Shown: piece by piece, positions 1 to 13,073 of the stretch | Layout: each line of letters opens with the position of its first letter | Numbering within the stretch: the first letter of the stretch is position 1 | From: Apostichopus japonicus | Lineage: Eukaryota > Echinodermata > Holothuroidea > Aspidochirotida > Stichopodidae | Direction of reading: 5' to 3' | Assembly (NCBI RefSeq): GCF_037975245.1 | Contig: NC_092567.1 | Location: 6,198,714-6,262,713, forward strand | Length of the DNA stretch: 64,000 nt | Notes under the pieces: model-generated | Told to the model about the DNA's origin: nothing | Seen by the model: only the letters and a program-made list of their open reading frames with translations | The model's database searches: none | Position numbers and translations under genes: made by a program

Positions 1-2872
1 ATATACTTTTAACTTTGGATAAACAAAGTGGATCTGGTGACACAACTGTGCATGGAACTGTGCCTGGCTCTCAATGTTACTGGTTTTGTGTACACCTTAC
101 TTGAATAATGCTTCTTTAGCCTCACAGGATGTGATTGTGAATCTTAGAACTGGTGTGCGACAGTTTTTCAGGAGTTTGGAGAAAAATAACAAAGAAGTAG
201 GAAAGGAGATACAAACCCAACCATAATCTTCAGCTGATATGATAGACATCTTTGAGATGAATACCAAAGGTGGAGGTGATTTGCATTTTACTGTCCAATT
301 ATATGTCAAATCATATTTCCAATATTTAAGCAAATGCTTAAAACAGTCATCTCTACTGTACTGCAGTAAATACACATCATAACAAACAAAGTACATTGAA
401 GTTCAAGATTATATCCATAGTTGTGTGACCTTTGTGTGACCTACCTAAATTAATCAAGGTGTTTTGTTTTTGTTTGATCAAGTGTTCATTACAAATACCT
501 CTAACTCAAAGCTCAGCAATACAGACTGAGTTTACTTCTTTAATGTTTCTACAGCATTATGGAATATTTAAAATGGTATTTCGAGAATTTTGTTTTAACC
601 TGAAGAAAATAAATCCCTAAACAGAAGACATATTTGTAGGTAACCCAAGCTACTTTCATACAAACCAACACGTTGTCTTCCAGTCTTACCATTCTGGGAG
701 TGTCAGGAGTTCTACAGTAGAAGACTTTATTCATTTGAGTCTCAGAAGACAATTTTTATTTCAGTTTGGCAAATGGTAAAATGTACCAGAGGGTGTTCAG
801 GCAGCTATTGTGTCATGGCAAGCTCATTACAAACATACCAATTACTGGATTACTCCAGCAAGAATCCGATCATTTTTAATGTCCTTACTTGGGATTACTT
901 CTGTCAGTTGTATTTTGAGTGGATGAGTTAAAACTTGATACAAAATTAATTTAGTGAGAGTGAATGGAGATAAAAGAGTATTCCTTGATCTGCGATGCTA
1001 TCCAAAAAACCTACCAGAGGTTGTTGAAACATTACTATCACTGTTCTATACTAACCATTAATGTGATTACCATCACATGGAAGAAATATCAGATGATGAA
1101 CCATTCATTGTCCTTGTCAGCACAGTATGAACGTGACTTCCATCGAGAACTGGTAACTGCAGGTGGAATAGGTGGTACCTTAGTAGCTCGCTTCAAAATT
1201 ACCCTAATGAAGAGAAAAGAAAGTGATGTGAATGAGATTTAAGTCCTAATTATAGGAGAAATTGAGAATGTCAGTCAGAAATAGATATGTGAATGTCTCT
1301 GGCTAACTACCCTGTATACAGGGACAATCACAGAGAAAAAAAATACAGAGGAAGGAAAGTACACTTCAGTTTCCAATAACCAGGTATTAAGTGTAAAAAT
1401 TAGCCAGTTAAGCATGAAACTTGAACCGGATTGTCCGTTGTTTAGTGGAAGTGGCATATAAAGGTGTGGTGCAGTGATATTAATGAGCTCCCAATGGAGA
1501 GTCCAACCTCACACAAACCCAACCATGCATGGTTTGGGCTTGACTGAGAAATTTGTGAGATTTTGCACCTCTCTTTCGTATTGAGGAAATAATGTCTTTT
1601 GAATTTCCACTCATTAGGAGATAATTGTATCTAATTTAGTGTGTCAGCTTTGGTGGATGTGTTATTTTTCTTCCTTTAATGGCACCACTGGGCCCCTGGA
1701 GACTGCATTGGCTACATTGACCTAGTTACACCTCTCGGGGGGGGGGAGGGGGTCTATTTCTAGATTTTAGATCACCAAAGGTTTATAAAGTACCCTGTTC
1801 AGCTGGTCAATAGCAATACAATATTGTTAGTTCTTTCTACAAATTTGGCAGATGAAAACACTTGTAACCTCAAAATTTTGAGTTAAAAAGTTTTGAGATG
1901 AAAAAGTCAAAATTTTTGACTTTTGAGGTGAAAATCTTGAGATCAAAATTCCAAATATTGAGAAAGCAAATTCAAAATTTTGAAATTTGGGGACACATAT
2001 TTTTTGTTTTAAGCCACCGTACTAGGTCGGTGAAGTTAGATCAGTTTTGAGACCAATTAGATATCTTAAAACCAACTGCAGTGACTGGCTCAGCAATGTT
2101 AAAAATTAAACAAGTGCAAGTGACAATTCTTTATTCACAGCTGTACATACTCAGATTAGTAGGAAGTATTTCCAATTGTGTTCTCTGTTTATAGTGGCTG
2201 GACTTACAAGGGTACTGCAAAGCTCTCCAAATCTTCAGTATTTTCACATAGTTTTTGGAATCTGCTAGCAATTTTGAGCACATGAGGACATGTCAGTAAT
2301 AGAAATACTTTATCTGATTTTACACTGTGGAATATATATAAATATCTGAGCCCTAGCCGGGTGCTTCAGAATAGCTCTGTAACATCTCTTCTACTTCCTG
2401 TCTTCTTCTACTAAGTTTAAAACATGTAAATACATGTTAGAGAGAAAAATGTAATTTCTATGAAGTATAAATCTAAGCCCTGATGGGAGTCCCTGGGGAC
2501 TTTAGCTGAGGCATTTTTACTTTTCAGATATTTAATGTTCTTTGATAGTGATTTTGCAGCCCAAGTGAAGCCAATGGGGGGGGGGGGAGGGGGAAAGTTA
2601 TAACCACCCTTATGGATGCCAGCGCATACATGTTTTAATGCCCTCTAAATGTGTTTATTTTAAACAGTATTTAGCTCTCAAATATGCAAGGAAGAAATGT
2701 TATCATGACATGATATTGATAAAGAGTGGCAGGGGAATTTAAATTCCTTAACCATGCCTGCTAGCCATATGTTTGGTGAATAAAGTCACAACAACCAGAT
2801 TAACTTAATTCTTACCATTCCTATGTAACTCTGTGCATCAAGAAGTGTAGGATACTGAAAGAAGCTTGATAG
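1..2872 (+). repeat. Long direct duplication, copy 1
   Basis: This stretch is collinear with 9668-12540, with scattered substitutions and small indels. Shared landmarks include the opening ATATACTTTTAACTTTGG, a G-tract near 1738-1750 (near 11416 in copy 2) and the closing GAAGCTTGATAG. Homology stops at about 2872; the left end is cut by the window edge, so the unit may be longer. No convincing gene was found inside. One stretch at about 958-1062 is open for some 33 codons in this copy but has a stop in the other. The interval is otherwise intron-like or intergenic sequence with an AAATTTTGA-rich patch at about 1870-1985. Confidence 0.9.
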
Positions 2873-3405
2873 ATGCATACAGACCTAATCTGTTTGACCC
2901 CAAAATATGGAGAATAACATTTTTCAGGGCCAAAAACCGGGAGAATAAGGGAAAATAGGGAGGTTGGTCATTTTCAACTGAAATTATATAAATACTCCTA
3001 AATAAATAGTCTACAGTACCGCTCATGTATAACTGGACATGTGTACGCGCACAGGATCGTATAAACAAGTACAATCGCGTATAAAATCGTTGACAAACAA
3101 ATTGCCGCGTAGACACCTCGTATAATCCCTGTACGAGTTTATACGCAGGTTATGCTATTGTGCTCAATGAATAGGGGTTAAAGTCGCCGAAAGAATTAGT
3201 GAGATGTTTGAAACAGCCGTTTCTTAAATCGTAGTTTAAGACGTGATATTCACCTAGCATCGAAGAGGACGCAGGTAAAGTGTGTGCCGGCATAGAACTT
3301 AACTTTTTTATTTTTTGTCGTACACAAGTAGCCTACATGCGAACTGCACACATTCGGTACGCCGCATGTACAAACAAGTGACAACTTGTGTTTATTAAAC
3401 TTGTG
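2873..3405. other. Unannotated spacer
   Basis: Sequence between the end of the first duplication copy and a truncated hAT-like element. Nothing coding is recognisable. The phrase ATGCGAACTGCAC occurs near 3338 and again near 3890, on both sides of the following element. Confidence 0.5.
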
Positions 3406-3869
3406 CAGGCGCGTATCCAGGGGGGGGGGCGTTGGGGGCACGCGCCCCCGGGTAAGAAAGAGAGGAGAGAAAAAAAGAGAGAATAAAAAAGGAAAAAAAA
3501 GAGGGGGAAAAAGAGAGAAAAAAGGAGAAAAGGAGGGAACAGAAGAAAAACGCCAAAGACACCGGGAAGAGAGAGAGGAACAGTGACATAATTACAGCGC
3601 TGATCCATATTATATACAGTACACAGGGTAGCCAGTGGCGTATCAAGGATTTCGGAAGGGGCATGCGCCTCGGCCTACCCCTTACACCGACAACTCCAAT
3701 TTTGACGTTTCCATTTTCCCTCTCTCACTAATGTATATACTCTATATGGTATATCATATTACCCACGTGTGTGTATGGACGCCTTAAACAGTTGTACAAT
3801 TGTGCTATGAAAAAAACTGTGGCTGGTCTCGAACTCGGCCGAGTCGTTGGGGAACATGGCGCATTTCGG
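3406..3869 (+). mobile_element. Truncated hAT-like non-autonomous element (same family as 25702-27298)
   Basis: It begins with CAGGCGCGTATCCAGG followed by a G-tract, exactly like the element at 25702. It shares that copy's homopurine (GA-rich) tract at about 3452-3590 and the following segment up to GCGCATTTCGG, where similarity stops. The 3' half, including the subterminal block and right terminal repeat, is missing. A second terminus-like start, CAGTGGCGTATCAAGG, lies at about 3632, suggesting nested insertion in the ancestor. The GA-rich tract produces several spurious basic or acidic open frames that should not be called genes. Confidence 0.75.
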
Positions 3870-4257
3870 TATTAGACCAGAATCTATATGCGAACTGCAC
3901 TATACATGTGTTCTTCGATGCAACACTGCCATCCACAGATAAAATGTAATACACTCCAACCTGAATGCTAATTGTTACCCCACATCTAGTACCGTAACTC
4001 GTACAATTAATCTAAAAATAAATTTTGCATGAGATTTGAGAATTGAGCACATTTCCTGTGAATATCATGTAGTTGACCCAAAGGCGTATCATTGCCGTGG
4101 CGGAGGGGGGGGGGCTGACGCACCCATCACTTCTTGAGATTGTTCCCATCTGCATGAAAATGTGCGCCTCACAACCCTACGCCCACCCCTCTTATCGCTT
4201 CCCGATGACATGCTATACAATACGAGAATTATTACTGTTGACATTGTTAGGCGTGAC

Positions 4258-4860
4258 TTCTCCTAAAGACATTTGAAATGACGAGATGAAAGTATTTTGG
4301 TATTTCAACATTAATCAGAAAATTTCTAAATTATACACTTGGATAAAAGTCGGGGGAGGGGTGGGAGGGGGCAATGTTCTATTCAGCTGAGAAGAAGGCC
4401 ACTGCTACGAGTGTACACCCCTACCGGCCCGCTCCAATCCCCCCCTTACGACTTTACAAAAACATTGTTCATAGGCAAAACTGCATGGTGTATGGAGCCA
4501 ATTTTAGACCTAATTGGTGGTCTAATTATGCCTCGGGGTGCACCAGTTAACATCAATTTTCAAAAAGAATTCAGGGACGGGGCTACTGAGATTTGCCTTC
4601 AACAAGCCAACGACCACACCTCCGCCATTTTTAAATTCTATGGCCTTTTCATAATAGTGCAGGACCTACCTGAGTCAGTTGGGATTTGCTACCCCCCCCC
4701 TTTGAAATCCTATATTAAAATGGGGGTTGAAAAGGGGTCCCATTCTCCTAGTCCTGCAAACCGATTTCAAGTAGTAGATAACCAATGCATCTGCCATTAA
4801 AATGTGGTACATGGCTACATGAAGGTAACATGCTACAGTATACTATTTACCTCTTTGCAA
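4258..4860. repeat. Unclassified interspersed repeat, copy A
   Basis: Collinear with 16802-17387 at high identity, from TAAAGAC-TTTGAAATGACG through to TACCTCTTTG. A 153-codon open frame (4339-4800) exists only in this copy; in the other it is broken by indels in C- and G-tracts. The translated sequence has no recognisable domain, so I treat it as chance. No terminal inverted repeats or obvious target duplication were seen, so the class is unknown. Confidence 0.8.
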
Positions 4861-6556
4861 ATACAAATACTAGTCATTGTTCTTAGTACATTTTGTTAGT
4901 TCTACACAATGAAACAATTTGAATCAAAAAAACATTTGATGTTATTTATAGAACTAGTTAGGCAACATGTCCTTACGTACATATGGCCTGTAGATTTGAT
5001 CACAAGTATGCAACACAACCCATTACAATTTCACAAACTGACTGTTGAGAAATTATTATGTAAAGACTCACCAAAATCTCCGCCACAAAGGAAGTTATGT
5101 CATCAGTGATGTGTTCCCACTTGCTTTTTTCTTTCATTTTCTTGGAGGAAATGTACCAAAGAAATGTTGAAAATGGTATCACCTGGAGGTTAAAGAAAAA
5201 TATAAAATAACTCAACTTTCCATTCACTAGATTTATCAAGATGAAAATTGGTCGGGTCTGTGATCATTTTTGTAACAGACATCAACGTCTTCCCTTGTTT
5301 CTTATTAATAAGTATATATGAATATTTTATATAGCTGTAATATCAGGGCAGCATATATATTGTTTTATATTTCTGTTTTTATTTTTGGGTATGTTGGACT
5401 GACATACAGATAGCTAACAGCACAGGACTAATATCATTATTAAAAGCACCTTTGCCTTTATCTTAAAGCTGCTCTTTAGGAATATGTTTTGCATCTGAGG
5501 TAATAAATACAGACAGTTATTTACAACACTTGAAGTGGTATCTGATCGACTCCATGTTACGGTCTATGAGTTGTGAACCCCCCCCCCCCCCCCCAATAAA
5601 AGACATATTTGGAAAATTGCTGGAATATTTCTAACAAATTTGTGAGCTATCTTCCATAGGACTGCAACAGAAAATATATGTAGAAAGCACATGTGCTGGA
5701 GTTTCCTGGAAATATCTCTTAAACGGCCAGTATTATAACTGAAGTGCAAATAATGTACATCTTATACAGAACACATTAAGAGAATCCTTCAACACTGTTG
5801 ACCAATGGCTAAGAATGGAATTCTGAATTACTTTGGTTTTTACTCTGAGGACATGCATATGGTCCAGAAGGTTCATGCATGTTTTGTATTACTGACTGAC
5901 AACAACATATCCACACATTACAGTAAACCCACTAAAGACTTCCATTTGTAATCCCTTAGTTTATAGCTCATGGACAAATGACATAAAACCTAGATTATCT
6001 TCAGATTTAAATTTCACATCAATTTTATTGGGTTTTAGATGTACTGAGAGGGGAAGGGTAAGAAAGGTTAGGATGGAAACAGAGAAATGATTCCTGTTAG
6101 TCATTCTACATGGTTCTAACTTAGTGTGGGTATGGTTCTAACTTAGTGTGTGTATGGGTCTCATTTTGTGTGCAGTGACTATATTTAATTGTTAGGGCAC
6201 ATGCACTTATGAATTAAATTGATTGTTTATGAGCCTGCCATACATTTTACTGGCTATTATTTGTGGAAGTTAGGCTGACAATCCAGAGGAGTCTGGCTGC
6301 GCTGTTAAGACCGATTACTACCCTTACCTGCCACCCAACACTATGACACACTGATAAATTAGAAGGGATCAAGTCATCTGAATATTTTGTTCCTTAATTT
6401 ATGATGAATACACAAAACAAAATATGGACCCAGTACACTAAGCACATACACCTCTTTGTGTACTTTTACACAATGGTAAGCAATACAATGTATGACATGC
6501 ATTGCCTCATATATGGTGTATGTAAGTTAGACTGAAGCCATTATCTTCTTCCCTAG
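4861..6556. other. Non-coding stretch
   Basis: No exon with convincing splice sites or domain similarity was found. It contains a C homopolymer of about 15 bases at 5579-5594 and a short two-copy tandem (GGTTCTAACTTAGTGTG) near 6112-6155. Confidence 0.5.
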
Positions 6557-6617
6557 GCCCTTAGGGAGTTTGCTGATCAAGCAAGATTCAAAACAATTAC
6601 TGTTCCACCAGGATTAG
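6557..6617 (+). CDS. Candidate upstream exon, possibly of the LRR gene
   Basis: A strong pyrimidine-rich acceptor (TTATCTTCTTCCCTAG) precedes 61 bases that read ALREFADQARFKTITVPPGL plus one spare base, followed by a GTAGTAAC donor. The exon has no stop and leaves phase 1. That fits the next candidate at 8647, which begins with two bases completing a codon. The peptide has no family I can name; its TITV stretch loosely recalls the TIPV stretch of the exon at 29353. It is short, so an accidental open frame is possible. Confidence 0.35.
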
Positions 6618-7689
6618 GTAGTAACAAAATCACTTTCTACTCAGAATCAAATCTAATTATAACTACAACCCAGCTTACCAGTCCTGCTATACTCTAAGTA
6701 TACACTAATCATTCCCATCAGCATATTGTAAACCATTCTGTGCAAGATCCACATCGTGTGACCCCCAAAGATCGTCTCAAGAAAGATTAATCCACATTTA
6801 CCTAATGAGGAGATAAAGACAAAGACAATAAGAAACATATCTGAACTAGATGTTTAATGCAAACGATAAAATCCCTTGTTTTTGAGTTTGCCTTTATAAT
6901 ATTTACTCAACAGTTATTCCATTGCTCACAGATACACAAGCTTATGCTAAAATGACTCAATAATTGCAAGTTCATTCATTTTATTGCAAGGCACTTTTAT
7001 TTTAAAGTTGAATAATTTTTGGAAATTTATCCATAAAGAAAACAAAAGGCAACACTTGGGAATATGTTTGCAATCCTATGGATTAGACTAACTTGGTCAG
7101 CACACTTTCTAATTAGGTACTTTTAACGTTGTTTGGTGCAGCAGGCCAATGAAGTTGTTCATCTTTGGGGCCATTCTCTGGAAAATGAAACTGGCATGAA
7201 AAAACTAAAGTGTTCATCAGGACCAGTTGCTATACTTTTTGTTTTAGAGGGATTCCTCAAGTTTTCTGTTTCATATTTTTTTCATTAAAATTACAACCAT
7301 AACATACTAATTTGCATAAATTTGCATTATTGTAAGTTTTAGCCAAAATTTGTAGTTTTTAACTGTATATTTGTTTTTTCTACATCAGTATCTAGAAATA
7401 ATATTTCAGTTATCAACTATCACATGGAGGCAGTTATACATGGGTTCATTTATTTCATTCCTAAAGTAGAGGTTCCTGATCTTCAATTCTTTGTTAATAA
7501 TGGGTGCTAATTAGCATAATTTTGACCAAATTTTGACCAAAATAACTCAAAAGTTTTCGTAAAAAGTAACTGATGTGCCTTATGATGTCCACAATTGATA
7601 TGCAACCGTTCTTGGTACAGACTGTTAGTTTTGCAAAATATCCAGTCAAATAATTATTCTAACGATTAACTAATAGCCTCTAATTAGTC

Positions 7690-8150
7690 ATCACACACGT
7701 GACCGATGGTCACGTGTGGGACATTTATCAATGGAAATGCAGAATGTCACAGACATGACCAAACAATGTCACACACGTGACCCTCCAAATCATGGCAGTA
7801 AAACTGTCTTAAAGTAATTCCTATGGAATATCAACATTAGTGCTGTTCTTTGGTCATTACTAGAGTCACATTTGCACTGCAAAAATTGCATACTATGGAC
7901 AGAAAATTCAGAATGTCACACACGTGACCCAACAATGTCACACACGTGACCGGATTTTTTTAGCTTATGTAGTATTATGCTAATTTTAAAAAGTGAAATA
8001 TTGAGGTGAAATGTCTTGTTAGAATAGAAACACATTAAGGGAGAAACATGAGAAAGAAGGGTTAACCAGCCCTGTTAGAAACTGAGGAATTTGCCAATGT
8101 TTTTTTTGTGCAAATAAGCCAGTATCATTTCACGTCACACATGTGACCGA
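7690..8150. repeat. Cluster of GTCACACACGTGACC motifs
   Basis: The motif, or close variants, occurs at about 7692-7704, inverted at 7708-7718, degenerate at 7747-7760, then at 7768-7782, 7915-7929, 7937-7951 and 8134-8148. Most copies contain the CACGTG E-box palindrome and are preceded by AATGT or a similar lead. Spacing is irregular, so this is not a simple tandem repeat. It may be a decayed repeat element or a cluster of bHLH-ZIP binding sites. Confidence 0.7.
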
Positions 8151-8646
8151 CCTTTATATAACCTCTGCCAGCACATGAATGTTCTGTATTTGGCTAAGCT
8201 ATATGGTTTTGTAAAAGAGACCCCTAGTGCATACTTAAGTACTACAATCAAATCAGTGCAATACTCAATACCTATCATTATCCTTGACAACTATTTAATA
8301 TGATGGGATGGGTGGACCTTGAATAAATTACATAATATCCACTCAACCTGGAGACGGTGACAATAGAAAGCCTTTATTAGCATTATATGCCCACACAGGA
8401 ATGAAACGGTTACATAATGAAACAATGTGTGTCTAATGACCATTAAAATTGGTCAGATTTGTAAGATTAGAGATGTACTTGGCATCAGAATTTCATCTTC
8501 TTGAAACCTACAGTTATGGTAAAATTTGTAGAGATGATGCTACAATTAGAGAAACACTGAATAAAAGAGGTCTCACAAAATCCCTAAGGCACAACCTTTA
8601 GCAGTGTTCTAACTAGATTGCTCATATGTTATGTCTTGTTTTGCAG

Positions 8647-8791
8647 TGATTGCAATTGATGGGGGTTGGGTGCTGGATGATAGACTTTCCGGTGGGGAAA
8701 TTTCCCTTGAGGGATCATCTGATACGTCATGGAGTAAAAATATGCAATTAAACACTTGCATTCTCATGGAAGAGGGGGAGGGGTGGGTGGG
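8647..8791 (+). CDS. Candidate upstream exon, possibly of the LRR gene
   Basis: An acceptor with a good pyrimidine tract (TGTCTTGTTTTGCAG) leads into an open frame reading IAIDGGWVLDDRLSGGEISL and on to MEEGEGWVG. It ends at a possible GTAAAA donor just before an in-frame stop. The first two bases complete a codon left by 6557-6617. The end leaves two bases, matching the single leading base of the exon at 13074. The last part is a G-rich tract, so the true donor may lie earlier. No named domain is recognisable. Confidence 0.33.
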
Positions 8792-9667
8792 GTAAAAATC
8801 AGGTGGTGGACCATACAATCATTACCCTGCTCATGTAAACTGTACACATTTCTTCCAAGAGCTGTTATCCGGATATGAAACTGGTAAATCCCTAAACAGG
8901 CTGATCTCAGTACTGAATATTTCCAGTTTACCTGATGAGAAAAAACAAAATGCATTTGGTCATCAGTTATAATGTTATTATTTATGTAAATTGACATCAC
9001 CCAGTCTGCAAGTAGCTTCATTCTACCATGTAACATTGTCAAACACAGAACACAGCTACTATAAACATACAGTATGGTATGCTACTGTAGTTTCAAAATA
9101 AATTACTCAGTTATAATTATAATAACAATGTAAAGAAACTAAAGCAACTAGAATACAAATCTATAGACTGTACAAGATGAGTTCAAGGTCTCATAATGCT
9201 TCCCACAGTGTATATACAGCTCACCTAATACCAAACTAATTGAAATATAAAGAAACATTAATTTGAAATTGAGACAAGCATTGAATCTTCAATACAAACT
9301 TTAAGCAATACCACTAGCAATCCAGTCTGGTTTATATTCAATTGAGAAACACAAGTAATAACAATGTAACCCTGAAAACAGATGGAGCCTGAAGAAAACA
9401 TGATGACTGTTTCGGTCACATAGTTTAGGAACCATTGGTTCACTGTTCTGTCTAGAGGTTGATGAATTTGTAGGATTTCGGAAATGATGACATTGTACTA
9501 TAATTGATTGAGTTAAAGTACATATTTTTCTATCTGCAGACTTTGACATATAGTTGTTATTTCATAACATGTTGTTCGGTGCAGTCCTGTTGTGAGAGGG
9601 TGAGGGTTGGGTGGAGGCTACAGTTGTACGTCAGCTAAGTGCCCAGTGAAATATGTGATAAAGAATG
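8792..9667. other. Non-coding stretch (putative intron)
   Basis: No splice-bounded open frame or repeat family was recognised here. It runs up to the second copy of the long duplication. Confidence 0.4.
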
Positions 9668-12540
9668 ATATACTTTTAACTTTGGATAAACAAAGACTTA
9701 AAAAAAGTGGATCTGGTGACACAACTGTGCATGGAACTGTGTCTGGCTCTCTATGTTACTGATTTTGTGTACACCTTATTTGAATGATGCTTCTTTAGCC
9801 TCACAAGATGTGATTGTGAATCTTAGAACTGGTGTGCGACAGTTTATCAGGAGTTTGGCTAAAATTAACAAAGAAGTAGGAAAGGAGATACAAACCCAAC
9901 CATAATCTTCAGCTGATATGATAGACATCTTTGAGATGAATAATAAAGGTGGAGTTGATTTGCATTCTACTGTCCAATTTTATATTTCAAATCCTATTTC
10001 CAATATTTAAGCAAATGCTAAAAACAGTAATCTCTACTGTACTACAGTCAATAAATATCATAACAAACATAACACATTAAATTTCAAGATTATATCCATA
10101 GTTGTGTGACATATGTGTGACCTACCTAAATTAATCAAGGTGTTCTTGTTTGATGGAGTGTTCATTACAAATACTTCTAACACAAAGCTCAGCAATACAG
10201 ACTTAGTTGACTTCTTTAATGTTTCTACAGCATTATGGAATATCTAAAATGGTATTTCAAGTTTTTTTTATTTTAATCTGAAGAAAATAAATACCTACAC
10301 AGAAGACATATTTGTAGGTAACCCAAGCTACTTTCATATAAACCAACAAGTTGTCTTCCAGTTTTACAATTCTGGGAGTGTCAGGAGTTCTAGAAGACTT
10401 TATTCATATGAGTCTCTAGAAGGCAATTTTTATTTCAGTTTGGCAAATGGTAAAATGTACCAGAGGGTGTTGAGGTAGCTATTGTGTCATACTGTAGCAA
10501 GGTCATTACAAACATACCAAGTACTGGATTAATCCAGCAAGAATCCGATCGTTTTAATGTCCTTACTAGGGCGTAATCCTGTCAGTTGTATTTTGAGAAG
10601 ATGAGTTAAAACTTTATATACATTATTTTAGTGAGAGTGAATGGAGATAAAAGAGTATTCCTCGATCTGCGACGCTATCCATAAAATCTACCACACATCT
10701 TTGAAACGTTATCATACTGTTCAACACTTACCATTAATGTGATTACCATCACATGGAGGAAATATCAGATGATGAACCATTCATTGTCCTTGTCAACACA
10801 GTATGAACGTGACTTCCATCAAAAACTGGTAACTACAGGTGGAATAGGTGATCCCCTAACAGCTCGCTTCATAATTAACCTAATGAAGAGAAAAGAAAGT
10901 GATGTGAATGAGATTTAAGTCCTAATTATAGGAGACATTGAGAATGTCAGTCAGAAATAGTCTCTGGCTAACTACCATGTATACATGAACAATCACAGAG
11001 AAAAAAATACAGAGGAAGGAAAGTACAGTTCAGTTTCCAATAACCAGGTATTAAGTGTAAAAACAATTAGCCAGTTAAAGCATCAAACTTGAACCGGGTT
11101 GTCCGTTGTTTAGTGGAAGTGGCACATAAAGGTGTGGTGCAGTGATATAAATGAGCTCCCAAAGGAGAGTCCAACCTCACACGAACCCAACCATGCATGG
11201 TTTGGGCTTGACTGAGAAATTTGTGAGATTTCGCACCTCTCTTTCGTATTGAGGACAGAATGTCTTTTGAATTTCCACCCATTAGGAGATACTGTAATTG
11301 TATCTAATTTAGTGTGTCAGCTTTGGTGGATGTGTTTTCATATTATTTTTCTTTATTTAATGGTACCAGGCCCTCGAGACTGCATTGGCTACATTGACCT
11401 AGTTACACCATTCTCGGGGGGAAGGGGGGTCTCTTTCTAGATTTTAGATCACCAAAGGTTTATAAAGTACCCTGTTCAGCTGGTCAATAGCCATACAATA
11501 TGGTTAGTTCTTTCTACAAATTTGGCAGATGAAGACACTTATAACCTCAAAATTTTGAGTTAAAAGTTTTGAGAGATGAAAAAGTCAAAATTTTGACTTT
11601 TGAGGTGAAAATCTTGAGATAAAAATTCCAAATATTGAGAAAGCAAATTCCAAATTTTGAAATTTGGGGACACTTATATATTTTCTTAAGCTACCGTACT
11701 TAGTCGCCGAAGTAAGATCAGTCTTGAGACCAATTAGATTTCTTAAATCCAACTGCAGTGACTGGCTCAGCAATGTTTAAAAATTAAACAAGCATAAGTG
11801 ACAATTCTTTATTCACAGCTGTACATTCTCAGATTAGTAGGAAGTATTTCCAATTGTGTTCATAGTGTTTATAGTGGCTGGACTTACAAGGGTAATGCAA
11901 AGCTCTCCAAATCTTCAGTACAGTATTTTCACATAGTTTCTGGAATCTGCATTTTGAGCACATGAGGACATGTCAGTAATAGAAATACTTAATCTGATTT
12001 TACTCTGTGGAATATATAGCTGAGCCCTGGCCGGGTGCTGGGGGCTTCAGAAGAGCTCTGTAACATCTCTTCTACTTCATGTCCTCTTGTACTAAGTATA
12101 AAGCATGTAAATACATGTTAGAGAGAAAAATGTAATTTCTATGAAGTATAAATCCAAGCCCTGGCGGGAGTCCCTGGGGACTTTAGCTGAGGCATTTTCA
12201 CTTTTCAGATATTTAATGTTCTCTGATAGTGATTTTGCAGACCAAGTGGAGCCTATGGGGGAGGGGGGGGGGGCCAAGTGCTCACCACCCTAATGCCAGT
12301 GCCTGTATATGTTTGAATATGTTTATGTTAAATGGTAGTTAGCTCTCAAATATGCAAGGAAGACATGTTATCATGACATGATATTGATAAAGAGTGGCAG
12401 GGAAATTTAAATTCCTTAACCATGCTTGCTAGCCATCAGTTTGGTGAATCAAGTCACAACAACCAGATTTACTTCATTCTTACCATTCCTATGGAACTCT
12501 GTGCATCAAGAAGTGTAGGATACTGGAAGAAGCTTGATAG
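9668..12540 (+). repeat. Long direct duplication, copy 2
   Basis: Direct copy of 1-2872, offset by about 9.67 kb, with a few percent divergence plus small indels; for example, eleven extra bases follow AACAAAG near its start. It ends at GAAGCTTGATAG, about 530 bp before the LRR-like exon at 13074. The frame that is open in copy 1 near 958-1062 carries a stop here, so the shared segment is probably not under coding constraint. Confidence 0.9.
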
Positions 12541-13073
12541 GTTCATAGGTCCTGATCTCCTCTATCAAGTACAGTCTCTGTCTTCATAATTACTAGAGGG
12601 TTTCTTCCTACCGTTGAATTATTACATCATGGAGCCGTCAGACTGAGCCTCAGTGATTTCTAAATCAAAAGTGAAACACTAAACATGAAATCAAATTAGT
12701 TATTCAGATATTTTTAGACTTCAGAAACAAAAGTATACTCACTTACAAAGAAAACCCATGGTAGCAGTTCCACTTTGATCCAATCATTGATCATTTTATG
12801 TTAGTGATTAGTGTTTGGTTTCTGAAGCTTTTTGAAAGTTCTTAGGAACTTTTGCATTCAGATAGCAACGTGACACTACAGCAGTTTTGTGAGCAATCAA
12901 CTTTACATGTTAGTTGTAAAAGACCCCTACACCTTTAGTAAGTAAATTATGTAAAAGTGCATATAATTGATTTGTGATATTGAAGCTAAAGATACGTCAA
13001 TAGGAACTGAGCATTACCAGCACAAACCCTGGAAATTCTGGATATGTTCCAATAATGGGTTGTCTTTGACCAG

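Noticed and set aside
3386-3664. Several overlapping frames on both strands in the GA-rich tract
   Set aside because: Homopurine composition yields K/E/R or F/L/S-only peptides; the tract belongs to a mobile element.
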